Source: Rhodoferax sp. UBA4127
GTDB lineage: Bacteria > Pseudomonadota > Gammaproteobacteria > Burkholderiales > Burkholderiaceae_C
Direction: 5' to 3'
NCBI GenBank assembly: GCA_002381045.1
Contig: DFWT01000094.1
Span: forward strand, 14,317 to 25,305
Length of the DNA: 10,989 nt
Every line of letters begins with the position of its first letter. Positions within the stretch are counted from its first letter, which is position 1. The translations under genes and the position numbers were made by a program. Shown one piece after another: positions 1-7,678 of the stretch. Under the pieces are notes generated by a model. The model worked only from the letters and a program-made list of their open reading frames with translations, did not search any database and was not told the origin of the DNA.

Positions 1-1
1 C

Positions 2-268
2 GCTGGCCTGGCGGTGCACTTGCAGGGCATGCTGCAGCGTCTGCCTGGCGCCAAATCCAAAAAAGCTACGTTGGTTAGTCAAATCATGACGACAGGTGTG
101 TCCAGCGCTCGGCTTGATACCCCGATCAACACGCTGGTTCATCAAATGATCGAGAAAAATATGCAGCATATTCCGGTCATTGATGACGAGCGGAAGGTGC
201 TTGGCGTCGTCACGCAGACGGATACGCTAGTGGCACTTTACAAGCAAATCGCTTTGTCGTCTGTTTGA
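2..268 (+). CDS. CBS-domain protein, C-terminal part (gene truncated by window start)
   Basis: The frame is open from base 2 to a TGA at 266-268, so only the C-terminal 88 residues are visible. They contain one CBS domain: an IMTTGVSSARLDTPINTLV stretch, then a helix and the HIPVIDDERKVLGVVTQTD core typical of the second CBS repeat. The 30 or so residues before it are probably the linker from a preceding domain. CBS pairs bind adenine nucleotides and regulate an attached enzyme or transporter. Endings of the GVVTQTDTLVALYK type are common in HPP-family membrane proteins with a C-terminal CBS pair, so that is my best guess, but the membrane part lies outside the window. The internal ATG at 14 is not the natural start. 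No strong terminator follows; GCCGATATCGGC at 311-322 is a 12-bp palindrome without a T-tract. Confidence 0.75.
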   Translation, partial: AGLAVHLQGMLQRLPGAKSKKATLVSQIMTTGVSSARLDTPINTLVHQMIEKNMQHIPVIDDERKVLGVVTQTDTLVALYKQIALSSV

Positions 269-764
269 GGAGAAGGTCGGTTTGTTACATCAGGTGTGGC
301 TATCGTCCCTGCCGATATCGGCGGTGCGGAGGCATCGACTCGCCACAGGTAGATTGGACATAAATGCTTTAATTTGCCAGGCAACGCCGAATTGCCGTAC
401 ATCTCCCTCGTTGCGGCGACCACCGGAAAGGATACGTCAGCCTTTCAATTAGCGCGTTGACAGGCGTGATCTAGCCAGTGACCGCTTTATTCATTCAGCA
501 ATCCACTGCCTATGAGTTTGGTGCCTGTGATTCGGCCGTGACGTCTGGTTGATGCCGACCGGAAGTTGGTCGGTTGAGACTATGGGAGCGCAAAGGTCAG
601 GTTTAGGGTACCGATGCACCAGCAACTTGTTATCAACCGCATATCAGCTTGGGAAGCCCATCTGCCTGCGGTGCTCGTTTGGTGTCATCAATTTCTTCAG
701 CGAACCGGCTCACCCGACCGCATGCGTGATGTCAACGGGTCTTAACCTTACGCTCATTACTGAA
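269..764. other. Gene-poor spacer between the CBS gene and the suf promoter
   Basis: I see no convincing gene in this stretch. The open frames (for example 549-791 plus and 238-423 minus) lack ribosome binding sites and resemble no family I know. It holds a 12-bp perfect palindrome, GCCGATATCGGC (311-322), and a 6-bp inverted repeat, CCGACC/GGTCGG (555-560 and 568-573, 7-nt loop). It also holds a GACCGCTTT motif near 480 and one TGACAGGCGTG (458-468) identical to part of the repeat array at the right end of the window. It may be decayed sequence plus distal regulatory DNA for suf. Confidence 0.5.
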
Positions 765-794
765 TTTTCAGCATGTTGGCATTTTTTATAAGAT
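765..794 (+). promoter_or_regulatory. Candidate sigma70 promoter of the suf operon
   Basis: TTTTCA (765-770) could be the -35 and TAAGAT (789-794) the -10, with 18 bp between them; TATAAG at 787-792 is an alternative with a 16-bp spacer. The predicted start site falls near 800, inside the palindromic operator at 791-811, which would suit repression by blocking RNA polymerase. The -35 match is weak, and the assignment rests mainly on position. Confidence 0.4.
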
Positions 795-811
795 GTATTT
801 AAAATACATCT
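791..811. promoter_or_regulatory. NsrR-type operator in front of sufA
   Basis: Perfect inverted repeat with 10-bp arms, AGATGTATTT and AAATACATCT, around a single central A. The published NsrR consensus in gamma- and betaproteobacteria has the same architecture: GATG-pyrimidine-ATTT, one base, then the mirror image (recalled, not searched). It lies 13 bp upstream of the sufA ATG and overlaps the likely -10 and start site. The matching regulator is encoded at 7155-7625 at the end of the same operon. The operator structure is seen directly; its occupancy by this NsrR is inferred. Confidence 0.8.
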
Positions 812-824
812 AACGGAGAGCTAC

Positions 825-1181
825 ATGACATCAATCACTTTGACCCCTGCGGCAGCCAGACAAATCCTTTCGGAAATTGATAAACACGGAGGCGGTGTTG
901 GATTGCGCGTGGGCCTCAAGCCTGTAGGGTGTTCTGGTTACGCATACACCTACGAGCTCGCCGATGAGGTACGTAGCAATGAAGAGAGCATCAACAACCA
1001 CGGCGCCACTTTGCTGGTTTCCACGTGTGACCTGCAAAGCCTCGACGGTGCCTGCCTGGACTTCATTGCCGACGGACTCAAACGGAGTTTTCAGTTTGAC
1101 AACCCCAACGTTAGCAACACCTGCGGCTGCGGCGAAAGCTTTAGCTTGAAACCAGGCGTTAGCAAGGGAGGCGACGCATGA
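825..1181 (+). CDS. sufA: A-type iron-sulfur carrier SufA/IscA (HesB family)
   Basis: This 118-residue protein has the full length of an A-type carrier. The three cysteines that define the family are present: Cys36 in the GCSGYAY motif, and Cys100 and Cys102 in the C-terminal CGCGESF motif. Two further cysteines (68, 77) are not family hallmarks. A-type carriers receive [2Fe-2S] or [4Fe-4S] clusters from the SufBCD scaffold and pass them to apo-proteins in the cytoplasm. ATG 825 is preceded by GGAG at 815-818 with a 6-nt spacer, and the NsrR-type palindrome lies immediately upstream, so this is the first gene of the operon. Its stop overlaps the sufB start by ATGA. IscA and SufA cannot be separated by these motifs alone; the sufBCDS context decides the name. 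Confidence 0.93.
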   Translation: MTSITLTPAAARQILSEIDKHGGGVGLRVGLKPVGCSGYAYTYELADEVRSNEESINNHGATLLVSTCDLQSLDGACLDFIADGLKRSFQFDNPNVSNTCGCGESFSLKPGVSKGGDA

Positions 1182-2614
1182 GTGCCGTGCTGCAAAACCT
1201 GGTTAATCAGCCCTACAAGCATGGTTTTGTCACCGACATTGCGTCAGATGTGGCGGCCAAGGGTTTGAGTGAAGACACTATTCGGCTGATCTCCGCCAAG
1301 AAGAACGAGCCTGAATGGTTGCTTGAATTCCGACTGAAGGCTTTTCGCCACTGGCTGACCATGACCGAGCCCGAGTGGGCCAATGTCAAGTATCCGAAGA
1401 TCGATTTTCAGGCGATCAGCTACTACGCGGCACCCAAGTCCAAACCGAAGCTCAAGAGCATGGACGAAGTTGACCCAGAGTTGCTGCGCACCTTTGAAAA
1501 GCTCGGCGTGCCGATGCACGAGCGCGCGTTGCTGGCGGGCGTGGCGGTCGATGTGATTTTCGCCAGCGTCTCTGTAACCACCACCTACAAGGCCAAGCTG
1601 GCCGAAGTTGGCATTATTTTTGGTTCTATCTCCGAGGCGGTGCAAAACCACCCCGAGATGGTCCGGCAATACCTCGGCAGCGTGGTGCCATCAGCTGATA
1701 ACTACTACGCCGCGCTCAATTCTGCGGTGTTCACCGATGGCTCGTTTTGCTTCATCCCGAAGGGCGTCAAGTGCCCGATGGAACTGTCTACCTACTTCCG
1801 CATCAACACCCAAGACTCTGGCCAGTTTGAACGCACCCTGATCGTGGCCGAAGAGGGCGCGTCCGTGTCCTACCTGGAAGGCTGCACGGCGCCGCAGTTC
1901 GACACCAACCAGCTGCATGCGGCTGTGGTGGAATTGGTGGCACTGGACAACGCTGACATCAAATACTCCACGGTGCAAAACTGGTACGCAGGCGACGTTA
2001 ACGGCGTCGGTGGCATCTACAACTTCGTCACCAAGCGCGGCATGTGCCGGGGCGTGAACTCACGCATTTCCTGGACCCAGGTGGAGACAGGCTCGGCCAT
2101 CACCTGGAAGTACCCGTCATGCATTTTGCTGGGCGACAACTCGGTGGGCGAGTTCTATTCGGTGGCGGTGACTAATCACCACCAACAGGCCGACACCGGC
2201 ACCAAGATGATCCACATCGGCAAGAACACCCGCAGCACCATTGTCAGCAAGGGCATTTCGGCCGGTCAGTCAAGCAACAGCTACCGGGGCCTTGTCAAGG
2301 TGATGCCCGGTGCCGAGGGCGCGCGCAACTACTCACAGTGCGACTCCATGCTGGTGGGCGCCAAATGCAGCGCCAACACTTTTCCGTACATCCAGGTGCG
2401 CAACCCAAGCGCCCAAGTGGAGCACGAAGCTTCCACCTCCAAAATTGGCGAAGACCAGATGTTCTATTTTGCACAACGCGGCATCGGGGCCGAGGAAGCT
2501 GTTTCCATGATCATCAATGGTTTTTGCAAAGACGTGTTTCAACAACTGCCGATGGAATTCGCGGTTGAAGCCACTAAATTACTCGGATTCAAGCTGGAAG
2601 GAAGCGTAGGATGA
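1178..2614 (+). CDS. sufB: Fe-S cluster assembly scaffold SufB
   Basis: A 478-residue SufB, close to the usual 465-495. SufB is the scaffold subunit of the cytoplasmic SufBC2D complex, on which iron and persulfide sulfur are combined into a cluster. The C-terminal region carries the residues known to matter in E. coli SufB: the Cys405 equivalent is Cys388 in YSQCDSML, and the His433-Glu434 equivalents are His416-Glu417 in QVEHEAST. The very conserved tail NGFCKDVF followed by MEFAVEA is also present. The start is supported by AAGGGAGG at 1164-1171, and its ATG overlaps the sufA stop. Its own stop overlaps the sufC start in the same ATGA way, suggesting translational coupling. I see no frameshift or missing key residue. 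Confidence 0.97.
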   Translation: MSAVLQNLVNQPYKHGFVTDIASDVAAKGLSEDTIRLISAKKNEPEWLLEFRLKAFRHWLTMTEPEWANVKYPKIDFQAISYYAAPKSKPKLKSMDEVDPELLRTFEKLGVPMHERALLAGVAVDVIFASVSVTTTYKAKLAEVGIIFGSISEAVQNHPEMVRQYLGSVVPSADNYYAALNSAVFTDGSFCFIPKGVKCPMELSTYFRINTQDSGQFERTLIVAEEGASVSYLEGCTAPQFDTNQLHAAVVELVALDNADIKYSTVQNWYAGDVNGVGGIYNFVTKRGMCRGVNSRISWTQVETGSAITWKYPSCILLGDNSVGEFYSVAVTNHHQQADTGTKMIHIGKNTRSTIVSKGISAGQSSNSYRGLVKVMPGAEGARNYSQCDSMLVGAKCSANTFPYIQVRNPSAQVEHEASTSKIGEDQMFYFAQRGIGAEEAVSMIINGFCKDVFQQLPMEFAVEATKLLGFKLEGSVG

Positions 2615-3402
2615 TTATCGAAAACAGCCCAACATTGCTGGAGGTGCGCGGCCTGCGCGCCAGTGTCAACGGGACCGAGATTCTCAAAAATCTCGACTTT
2701 ACGGTCAAGCGTGGCGAAGTGCACGCCATCATGGGTCCCAATGGCTCGGGCAAGAGCACTTTCGCCAAGGTACTGGCGGGTCATACGGCGTACCAGGTAA
2801 CCGGCGGCGCGGTGCTGTTTGAGGGCAAAAACCTGCTGGAATTGTCCCCTGAGCTGCGCGCCCGTGCAGGTGTGTTTCTGGCCTTCCAGTACCCGATTGA
2901 GATCCCTGGCGTGGGCAACAGCCAGTTCTTGCGGCTGGCCTACAACACCGTGCAGGCGGAGCGCGGCCAGGAGGAGTTGGACCCATTGGAGTTTGACGAC
3001 CTGGTGCGCGAGAAGATGAAGCAGCTCGAGATGAGCCCCGAGTTTCTGGAGCGCAGCGTCAACGAAGGTTTTTCTGGTGGCGAGAAAAAGCGTAACGAGA
3101 TCTTGCAGATGGCGCTGCTCGAACCCAGTCTGGCCATCCTGGATGAAACCGACTCGGGCCTGGACATCGACGCGCTGCGTGTGGTGTCGCAAGGCGTCAA
3201 TCATCTGGCCAAAAAGGATAACGCCATCGTGCTGGTCACGCACTACCAGCGCTTGTTGAACTATATCGTGCCCGACTACGTGCATGTGATGAGCGCCGGG
3301 CGCATCATCCGCACCGGCGGCAAAGAGCTTGCACTCGAACTGGAAGAACGCGGCTACGACTGGATCGAGGCCGAAGCCGAGGCCGCAGGAGCAGTGGCAT
3401 GA
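2611..3402 (+). CDS. sufC: Fe-S cluster assembly ATPase SufC
   Basis: A 263-residue soluble ABC-type ATPase. Walker A is GPNGSGKST at 42-50, the Q-loop glutamine is Gln93 (AFQYP) and the signature is FSGGEKKR at 154-161. Walker B is LAILDE, with Asp178 and catalytic Glu179, and the switch histidine is His211. The modified signature FSGGEKKR and the [10 protein letters not shown] stretch are typical of SufC rather than of transport ATPases. No membrane partner is encoded nearby. SufC binds SufB and SufD, and its ATP-driven dimerisation opens the SufB-SufD interface for cluster assembly. The gene sits between sufB and sufD with ATGA overlaps at both ends. The C-terminal tail is rich in Glu and Ala. 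Confidence 0.97.
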   Translation: MIIENSPTLLEVRGLRASVNGTEILKNLDFTVKRGEVHAIMGPNGSGKSTFAKVLAGHTAYQVTGGAVLFEGKNLLELSPELRARAGVFLAFQYPIEIPGVGNSQFLRLAYNTVQAERGQEELDPLEFDDLVREKMKQLEMSPEFLERSVNEGFSGGEKKRNEILQMALLEPSLAILDETDSGLDIDALRVVSQGVNHLAKKDNAIVLVTHYQRLLNYIVPDYVHVMSAGRIIRTGGKELALELEERGYDWIEAEAEAAGAVA

Positions 3403-4730
3403 GCAACGGTACCGCGATTGTGACGGAGCGAGGCGTTCTGGATAGCTTACTGGCTGCTCTGGCGCTGCCGCCCGGCAAAGCCTCGACAGCGACGCAGCCG
3501 GACTGGCTCATCGCCCTGCGCGCCAGGGCGCTGGAGCGCGTGAGCGCCCTCACACTGCCCAGCACACATGACGAAGCCTGGCGTTTCACCAGCCTGACTG
3601 CCTTTGCGCGTCAATCGTTTCATCCACTTCGCACGCCCACGCATGTGCAGCCCGCCGACATCGCGCATCTGCACATCGATGAGGCGACAACGCGACTGGT
3701 TTTTGTAGACGGTGTCCACGCGCCGCTGCTGTCCAGCGTCAATCTGGATGCCAGGTTGGCGGTTGGCACGCTTCCCGCCATGCTGGCCAAGCAGGCCGCC
3801 ACCCTCCAGGGGCATCTTGGGCAGCACGCCGCCAGCGGTGATGGACTGTTTTCGGCACTCAACACTGCATTTCTGCAGGATGCGGCCGTGCTCGTCGTGC
3901 CAGGTGACACCGTTCTGGCCGCGCCCGTGCACTTGCTCTTCGTTTCCACACAGCCTGATGTCGCCAGCCATCCGCGCCTATTGTTGGTGGTTGGGGCCGG
4001 AAGCGAGGCGACGGTGATTGAAGACTACGTCGCCTTGCACGAGGGCACTTATTTCACCAATACCGTGGCCGAAGTGGCTATTGGCGCGAACGCACAGTTG
4101 GACCACGTGCGCCTTCAGCGCGAGAGCACACAGGCCTTTCACATAGCCAGTTGCGCCGTGTCGTTGGCCGCTGCCAGCCGCTACCATTCAGTCAGCGTTG
4201 CTCTGGGCGGGCAGACATCCAGGCTCGACCTGAAAGTGACCCAGATCGGCGAAGGCGCGGAGTGCGTTCTGGACGGGCTGGCCTTGATCGGCGGCGAGCA
4301 GCTGGCCGATACCCACACCTTCATCGACCATACCAAACCACACGGCACCAGCCGCCAGTTGCACAAGTGCATTGTGGGCGGAACCGCGCATGCGGTGTTT
4401 AACGGCCAGGTGATGGTGCGACCCGGTGCGCAGCAAACCGATTCGGCACAATCGAGCCGCAACCTGCTGCTGTCTCGCAAGGCGGAGGTCGACACCCAGC
4501 CGCAGCTGGAGATATTTGCCAACGACGTGAAGTGCACACACGGCGCCACCGTTGGCCAGCTCGACAGCGAAGAAGTGTTCTACCTGCAAAGTCGCGGCTT
4601 GCCCGAGGATGTTGCCCGCAATCTGCTGACCTACGCTTTCGGCGCTGAAGTCATCGACCGTATTGCGGTCGCATCATTGCGTGGGCAGCTGGAGCAGACG
4701 GTGCTTGCACAAACCACAGGCCAGCAATGA
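3399..4730 (+). CDS. sufD: Fe-S cluster assembly protein SufD
   Basis: A 443-residue SufD, the SufB paralogue that forms the SufBC2D complex. The C-terminal beta-helix core is well conserved: [12 protein letters not shown], then [23 protein letters not shown], and the KCTHGATVG motif with Cys379 and His381. These match E. coli SufD Cys358/His360 as I recall them; the histidine is implicated in iron acquisition or cluster formation. The N-terminal about 170 residues are variable, as usual in this family. The start has AGGAG at 3387-3391 and overlaps the sufC stop. The end overlaps the sufS start. It is distinguished from SufB by the absence of the NGFCKDVF tail. Confidence 0.95.
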   Translation: MSNGTAIVTERGVLDSLLAALALPPGKASTATQPDWLIALRARALERVSALTLPSTHDEAWRFTSLTAFARQSFHPLRTPTHVQPADIAHLHIDEATTRLVFVDGVHAPLLSSVNLDARLAVGTLPAMLAKQAATLQGHLGQHAASGDGLFSALNTAFLQDAAVLVVPGDTVLAAPVHLLFVSTQPDVASHPRLLLVVGAGSEATVIEDYVALHEGTYFTNTVAEVAIGANAQLDHVRLQRESTQAFHIASCAVSLAAASRYHSVSVALGGQTSRLDLKVTQIGEGAECVLDGLALIGGEQLADTHTFIDHTKPHGTSRQLHKCIVGGTAHAVFNGQVMVRPGAQQTDSAQSSRNLLLSRKAEVDTQPQLEIFANDVKCTHGATVGQLDSEEVFYLQSRGLPEDVARNLLTYAFGAEVIDRIAVASLRGQLEQTVLAQTTGQQ

Positions 4731-5986
4731 ACACCCTGCAAATGTCGGCCACAACCAGCACGCCAGCTGCCTTTGACGTGGCCCGCATTCGCTTGGACTT
4801 TCCGATCCTCAAGCTCACGGTGGCGGGCAAGCCGCTGGTCTATCTGGACAACGCGGCATCGAGCCAGATGCCGCAACCCGTGATTGATCGCTTAGTGCGT
4901 TACCAGACCAGCGAACACGCCAACATTCACCGCGCTGTGCATTACCTGTCGGAAACGGCGACTTCTGCTTACGAGGCGGCGCGCGTCACACTGCAGCGCT
5001 TCATTAATGCGCGAGAGGCGCGCGAAGTGCTCTTCACCAGTGGCACCACCGACAGCATTAACTTGGTCTCCCAGGGCTGGGGCCGCCAGAACATCAAAGC
5101 AGGTGATGAGATCATTTTGACGGTGCTGGAGCACCACTCCAACATCGTTCCGTGGCAGATGCTGGCTCTTGAGAAAGGCGCCAGGATTCGCGTCGTGCCG
5201 ATGAACGACGCCGGCGAACTGCAATTGGATCAGTACGAGGCACTGTTCAATGACCGAACCCGCCTGGTGAGCGTCTGCCATGTCTCGAATGCACTGGGCA
5301 GCATCAACCCAGTTAAGCAAATGATTGCTTTCGCGCACGCCCGTGGCGTGCCAGTGCTGGTCGATGGCGCGCAGGCCGCGCCGCACCTGGCGCTCGACGT
5401 GCAAGACCTGGGCTGTGATTTTTATGCCTTTTCGGGCCACAAGCTGTGCGGCCCCACCGGCATCGGTATTCTGTATGGACGCGCGGCCTTGTTGGAGACC
5501 ATGCAACCTGTCAAGGGCGGTGGCGACATGATCCACACCGTCACGTTTGAGAAGACCACTTACGCCCCGATTCCGAACAAGTTCGAGGCCGGCACGCCCC
5601 CGATGGCTGCGGCCATCGGCCTGGGTGCGGCGGTGGATTACCTCTCAAGCATTGGCATGCCAACCATTGCCGCGCACGAGCATGAATTACTACGCTATGC
5701 CACCGAGCAAATGGCTGCCCTGCCCGGCGTTCGTTTGATGGGCACCGCGAAGGACAAGGCGGCGGTGCTGTCCTTTGCTGTGAAGGGCATCCACCCGCAC
5801 GACATGGGCACTTTACTCAACCAGGAAGGTGTCGCAGTGCGCACTGGCCACCACTGCGCGCAACCGCTGATGGCACGCCTGGGCGTGGTCGCCACCTCGC
5901 GTGCATCCTTTGCGTTTTACAACACGCTCTCTGACGTGGACGCGCTTGTCGCTGGCATCCGCACCGTTCAAAAGGTATTCGCATGA
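4727..5986 (+). CDS. sufS: Cysteine desulfurase SufS (type II, PLP-dependent)
   Basis: A 419-residue aminotransferase-class-V enzyme that converts L-cysteine to alanine and leaves a persulfide on its active-site cysteine. The PLP Schiff-base lysine is Lys239 in SGHKLCGPTG. Asp213 (LVDGAQ) and His136 (EHHSN) contact the cofactor. The catalytic Cys377 lies in RTGHHCAQPLM. The short, ordered Cys loop is that of type II enzymes (SufS/CsdA) rather than IscS. An HPHD motif 19 residues before the catalytic Cys (His358) matches the position of B. subtilis SufS His342, the zinc-swapping histidine used with SufU; sufU is indeed the next gene. ATG 4727 overlaps the sufD stop and has only a weak CAGG upstream; Met6 is a possible alternative start. 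Confidence 0.95.
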   Translation: MNTLQMSATTSTPAAFDVARIRLDFPILKLTVAGKPLVYLDNAASSQMPQPVIDRLVRYQTSEHANIHRAVHYLSETATSAYEAARVTLQRFINAREAREVLFTSGTTDSINLVSQGWGRQNIKAGDEIILTVLEHHSNIVPWQMLALEKGARIRVVPMNDAGELQLDQYEALFNDRTRLVSVCHVSNALGSINPVKQMIAFAHARGVPVLVDGAQAAPHLALDVQDLGCDFYAFSGHKLCGPTGIGILYGRAALLETMQPVKGGGDMIHTVTFEKTTYAPIPNKFEAGTPPMAAAIGLGAAVDYLSSIGMPTIAAHEHELLRYATEQMAALPGVRLMGTAKDKAAVLSFAVKGIHPHDMGTLLNQEGVAVRTGHHCAQPLMARLGVVATSRASFAFYNTLSDVDALVAGIRTVQKVFA

Positions 5987-6471
5987 GCGCAGATCCCAAA
6001 GCCCTGTACCAGGAGGTGATCCTGGACCACAACCGCAAGCCGCGCAACTATGGCGAGCTTGAGCATCCCAGCCACCATGCCGAAGGCGTGAATCCGCTGT
6101 GTGGTGACCACATTCACGTCGCGTTGGAACTCAAGGGCGACGCCGTCGAACGTATTGCCTTTCACGGCGAGTCCTGTGCTATTTGCAAGGCTTCTGCTTC
6201 AATGATGACGGCAGCGGTCAAAGGCAAGAGCGCTGACCATGCCAAAGCACTGATTCACGAGTTTGTGGATATGGCCACCGGGCGCATGGACGCGAAGGAC
6301 GGCCCGCACATTGGCCGCCTGGCGGTCTTTTCTGGCATCAGTGCGCTACCAATGCGGGTGAAGTGCGCCATTCTGCCGTGGCACACGCTGCAAGCCGCGT
6401 TCAACGCTGAGCCAAGCACCTCAACTGAGGCAGCGGCAGACCCGATGCACGCCCCCTCGGGCGATGCCTAA
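5983..6471 (+). CDS. sufU: SufU-type zinc-dependent sulfurtransferase / scaffold-like protein
   Basis: A 162-residue IscU-fold protein of SufU type. The likely metal ligands are Cys40 and Asp42 (PLCGD), Cys65 (ESCAICKAS) and Cys128 (VKCAILPWHTL). This is the same Cys/Asp/Cys/Cys set as B. subtilis SufU, with nearly the same spacing. The long segment between the second and third cysteines, about 60 residues including the FSGISALPMRVKC run, is the SufU hallmark; IscU is shorter there. SufU accepts persulfide sulfur from SufS through a zinc-ligand swap and passes it to SufB. Cys68 is additional. The C-terminal 20 residues are low-complexity and probably disordered. The start has AAAGG at 5970-5974 and overlaps the sufS stop. 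There is no SufE gene in the window, so SufU is the likely sulfur shuttle. Confidence 0.93.
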   Translation: MSADPKALYQEVILDHNRKPRNYGELEHPSHHAEGVNPLCGDHIHVALELKGDAVERIAFHGESCAICKASASMMTAAVKGKSADHAKALIHEFVDMATGRMDAKDGPHIGRLAVFSGISALPMRVKCAILPWHTLQAAFNAEPSTSTEAAADPMHAPSGDA

Positions 6472-6504
6472 GGCACCTAACCAAACCGACTGGACACCAC
6501 CAAC

Positions 6505-7065
6505 ATGCCAAAAATCGTTGACATCGATGAGACGCCCAATCCGAATGCGCGGAAGTTTCTGCTGCGCGAACCCCTTAGCTGGGGCATAGCGCATTCGTAT
6601 GAAAACGCGCAACAGGCCCAGAACGACGCACTTGCCAGCGCGCTGTTTGCCATTGCGCATGTCAGCAACGTTTTTTACATTGACAGCTGGCTCACCGTGA
6701 CCCAGGACGGCCAGGCCGACTGGAACAAGCTGGCGCGTGAAATTGCCGTCCCCGTGCGGGCTGCCCCTGCCGCCACTACGCAGTCGGCGGCCGCTGTGTT
6801 TGCAGCGCGGGCCAGTGTGGCCGATCTGAGTCTGGAGGACCGCCAGCGCCTGGACGACATAGAACTGGTGCTGGATCAGGAGATCCGGCCCTACCTGCAA
6901 AGCGATGGCGGCGACCTGCACGTGCTCAGTCTGGTCGGCAACCAGCTTATCGTGCACTACCAGGGCGCGTGTGGAACTTGCCCAAGCTCGATTTCTGGCA
7001 CGCTCCAGAGCATCGAAAGCCGCTTGCGTACGTTGGAACCTGACATTGAAGTATTGGCAGCCTGA
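6505..7065 (+). CDS. nfu: Nfu-type Fe-S cluster carrier (Nfu N-terminal domain plus NifU C-terminal domain)
   Basis: A 186-residue, two-domain protein. Residues 1-85 form the Nfu N-terminal domain recognised by TPNPNARKFLL. A low-complexity Ala/Thr linker (about 86-108) follows. Residues 112-186 form a NifU C-terminal domain with DGGDLHVL and the cluster-binding CGTCPSS motif (Cys156, Cys159). Two subunits share one [4Fe-4S] cluster through these CxxC motifs, and the protein carries clusters to apo-enzymes. The architecture is that of NFU1-like proteins, not E. coli NfuA, whose N-terminus is a degenerate A-type domain. It lies 33 bp after sufU, ending the chain of overlaps, and I see no clear Shine-Dalgarno sequence before its ATG. 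Confidence 0.9.
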   Translation: MPKIVDIDETPNPNARKFLLREPLSWGIAHSYENAQQAQNDALASALFAIAHVSNVFYIDSWLTVTQDGQADWNKLAREIAVPVRAAPAATTQSAAAVFAARASVADLSLEDRQRLDDIELVLDQEIRPYLQSDGGDLHVLSLVGNQLIVHYQGACGTCPSSISGTLQSIESRLRTLEPDIEVLAA

Positions 7066-7117
7066 GGCCCCGAAATGCGCAAACAGTATAAAACTGAACG
7101 ACTGGCGATTTACCAAT

Positions 7118-7145
7118 CCCTCAAAAGTGTTAACTTGCCTGAGGG
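7118..7145 (+). promoter_or_regulatory. Hairpin that covers the nsrR ribosome binding site
   Basis: In the 89-bp gap between nfu and nsrR, CCCTCA (7118-7123) pairs perfectly with TGAGGG (7140-7145). Inside it AAGT (7125-7128) pairs with ACTT (7133-7136) around a GTTA loop. The 3' arm contains GAGGG (7141-7145), the only plausible Shine-Dalgarno sequence for nsrR, ending 9-10 nt before its ATG. If the hairpin forms in mRNA it would limit nsrR translation. It has no T-tract, so it does not look like an intrinsic terminator. Confidence 0.4.
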
Positions 7146-7154
7146 CTTTGCACC

Positions 7155-7625
7155 ATGCGTCTGACGCTCATGAGTGACTATGCGATGCGTTTGTTGATGC
7201 ACGTTGCAAAAAACCCGCAGCGCCTGTGCACCATCTCTGAGGTGGCGAAGACCTACGATATTTCTGAAGCACACCTGATGAAGGTGACCCACCAGTTGGC
7301 CTTGGCTGGATGGATCGAGACCGTACGTGGCAAAGGCGGGGGTATGCGGCTGGCTGGTTTGCCAGACCAGATTAACCTGGGTGCAGTGGTCAAAAGCATC
7401 GAGCCAGATTTCGCCATCGTCGAATGTCTGGCAGACAGCACCGAGACGACTTGCCAGCTCAACGGTAGCTGCCAGCTAACCGGCATCATGACAGGCGCAC
7501 TACAAAGTTTCCTTGACCACCTAGGCCGTTACACACTGGCCGATCTGCTGCTTCCGGTTGGGATTAGCGGGACTGGTCCACAACTTGTTTCGTTTCATAA
7601 GTCGCCCACCGCGAGGGCTAATTGA
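7155..7625 (+). CDS. nsrR: Rrf2-family nitric-oxide-sensing repressor, NsrR type
   Basis: A 156-residue winged-helix protein of the Rrf2 family. The N-terminus MRLTLMSDYAMRLLMHVA and the DNA-binding block ISEAHLMKV followed by VRGKGGGMRL (residues about 36-66) match NsrR proteins, notably the betaproteobacterial type. Three cysteines, 91, 100 and 106 (C-X8-C-X5-C), are placed to bind a [4Fe-4S] cluster, and Asp8 corresponds to the aspartate that is the fourth ligand in Streptomyces NsrR. IscR is less likely because its C-X5-C-X5-C-X2-H pattern is absent. The NsrR-type operator at 791-811 makes this the likely repressor of its own operon, relieved by NO or cluster loss. GAGG at 7141-7144 supports ATG 7155. 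Confidence 0.85.
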   Translation: MRLTLMSDYAMRLLMHVAKNPQRLCTISEVAKTYDISEAHLMKVTHQLALAGWIETVRGKGGGMRLAGLPDQINLGAVVKSIEPDFAIVECLADSTETTCQLNGSCQLTGIMTGALQSFLDHLGRYTLADLLLPVGISGTGPQLVSFHKSPTARAN

Positions 7626-7678
7626 TTTCTCTGGCAACGTATTCATTTTGCTCCCTCCAGACCTCATTCGATAACTTC

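Noticed and set aside
238..423. 61-codon minus-strand frame after the CBS gene
   Set aside because: It overlaps the end of the CBS coding region, has no Shine-Dalgarno and matches no family I can name.
776..790. TTGGCATTTTTTATA as a sigma54 promoter
   Set aside because: The -24 GG is present but there is no GC at the required -12 position.
549..791. 80-codon frame in the spacer before suf
   Set aside because: No ribosome binding site, no recognisable domain, and it runs into the suf promoter and operator.
7155..7625. The Rrf2 gene as iscR
   Set aside because: It lacks the IscR C-X5-C-X5-C-X2-H ligand pattern and has Asp8 with NsrR-like flanks; the operator upstream of sufA is also of NsrR type.
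7622..7678. TTG start at 7622 for serA, overlapping the nsrR stop
   Set aside because: It would add 19 residues with no counterpart in SerA proteins; ATG 7679 gives the expected length and N-terminus.
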